Assembly (NCBI RefSeq): GCF_016907385.1
Contig: NZ_JAFBBU010000001.1
Location: forward strand, 3,286,001 to 3,350,000
Direction of reading: 5' to 3'
Source: Subtercola frigoramans
Lineage (GTDB): Bacteria; Actinomycetota; Actinomycetes; Actinomycetales; Microbacteriaceae
DNA: 64,000 nt
Shown here piece after piece: positions 63,487 to 64,000 of the stretch. Under the pieces are notes generated by a model that saw only the letters and a list, made by a program, of their open reading frames with translations, ran no database searches and was not told the DNA's origin. The first letter of the stretch is position 1. Every line of letters begins with the position of its first letter. The position numbers were made by a program, and so were the translations under genes.

Positions 63487-64000
63487 CTACCGGTCGAACA
63501 CGGTGATCCGATGGGACGGGAGCGAAAGGCGGACCCGCGTGTTCGGCGGCAGAGGAGCGGAGTCGTTGGACCAGACCCTGGCAAGGACATGGCTCGCCCC
63601 GACGGCGACCCGGTATTGGGCGCCTTCGCCGAGGAACGTCGTCTGCACCACTGTTCCCGACACCGTGTTCCGTGGTTCGTCTGGGTACTGTGATTCATCT
63701 GCGGGCTCAGCGTTCTCGCTCTGCACTGTGATGGAGGCCGACCGGATTCCCAGCGTCACCCGGTCGCCTGGGTTCGCATCTCCTGGACGGCACTTCACCG
63801 TCAGCGTCGCTCCGAGATCGGGGACGTCGAGCAGCGCACTCCCTGCATCGCGGCGGAGCACAACTCCCTGCAGCAGGTTCTCGACGCCCAGGAAGCGCGC
63901 AACCATCAGGTTGGCCGGCCTGGCCATGACCGCTTCAGGAGTGTCGAGCTGCACGATCTTGCCCCCGAGCATGATGGCGACCCGGTCTGAGAGGGAGAAG
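63487..64000 (-). CDS. ABC transporter ATPase, C-terminal part (gene continues beyond the right edge)
   Basis: The minus-strand frame is open to the end of the window. The segment FSLSDRVAIMLGGKIVQLDT followed by PEAVMARP is the region after the H-loop of MalK/PotA/FbpC-type ATPases, and the remainder (about residues 60-160 of the visible part) is a TOBE regulatory domain (VTLGIRSASITVQSE, GTVVQTTFLGEGAQYRVAVG). It energises import of the ligand bound by the downstream lipoprotein. The Walker motifs are outside the window. Confidence 0.88.
   Translation of the reverse strand, partial: FSLSDRVAIMLGGKIVQLDTPEAVMARPANLMVARFLGVENLLQGVVLRRDAGSALLDVPDLGATLTVKCRPGDANPGDRVTLGIRSASITVQSENAEPADESQYPDEPRNTVSGTVVQTTFLGEGAQYRVAVGASHVLARVWSNDSAPLPPNTRVRLSLPSHRITVFDR

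Overview
The window looks like chromosomal DNA of a high-GC actinomycete, most likely a member of the Microbacteriaceae. Evidence: GC-rich codon use, many GTG/TTG starts with AAGGAG-type ribosome binding sites, the dnaX-recR-lysC-asd order, an actinobacterial-type small SRP RNA, and the style of the membrane and regulatory proteins. The genus cannot be fixed from the sequence alone.

Left part (1-16.1 kb): a surface-polysaccharide island that is visibly less GC-rich than the rest. A leftward gene set encodes a Wzz/BY-kinase, a GT4, two GT2s, a flippase, a polymerase/ligase and an AT3-SGNH O-acetyltransferase: a complete Wzx/Wzy-type EPS cassette. It converges on a giant secreted protein whose 5' end lies outside the window. 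That protein starts with the C-terminal part of a heparinase II/III-like lyase and continues as four discoidin/Big2/DNRLRE cassettes, the last three almost identical in DNA. An IS110-family transposase remnant marks the outer edge of the EPS cassette.

Middle part (16.2-40.4 kb): signalling genes interleaved with a second, synthase-type polysaccharide locus. It holds two processive-type GT2 synthases, a GH6 endoglucanase, two parallel beta-helix proteins, two related lipoproteins, a PAS histidine kinase, a degenerate GGDEF membrane protein, an Hpt-like protein without its histidine, an OmpR-type regulator with an apparent membrane anchor, a LuxR-like regulator and an intact GGDEF-EAL protein. 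I infer a cellulose- or alginate-like exopolymer system under phosphorelay and c-di-GMP control. It is the best candidate here for an undescribed system. Two families of intergenic palindromic repeats occur in this part.

Right part (40.4-64 kb): mostly housekeeping. asd and lysC are separated by an inverted DUF559-type endonuclease-like gene bracketed by 49-bp direct repeats. Then come an AtzH-amidase fusion, recR, dnaX, a 2-oxoacid decarboxylase divergent from an Lrp/AsnC regulator, the ackA-pta operon, the SRP RNA, an NAD(P)-binding protein, tRNA-Ser(GGA), a cyclic amidohydrolase divergent from an MFS transporter and a rhodanese, and at the right edge an ABC importer (binding lipoprotein plus a truncated ATPase). 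Coordinates of starts were refined by eye from ribosome binding sites and family N-termini; all family calls are from motif recognition without database searches.
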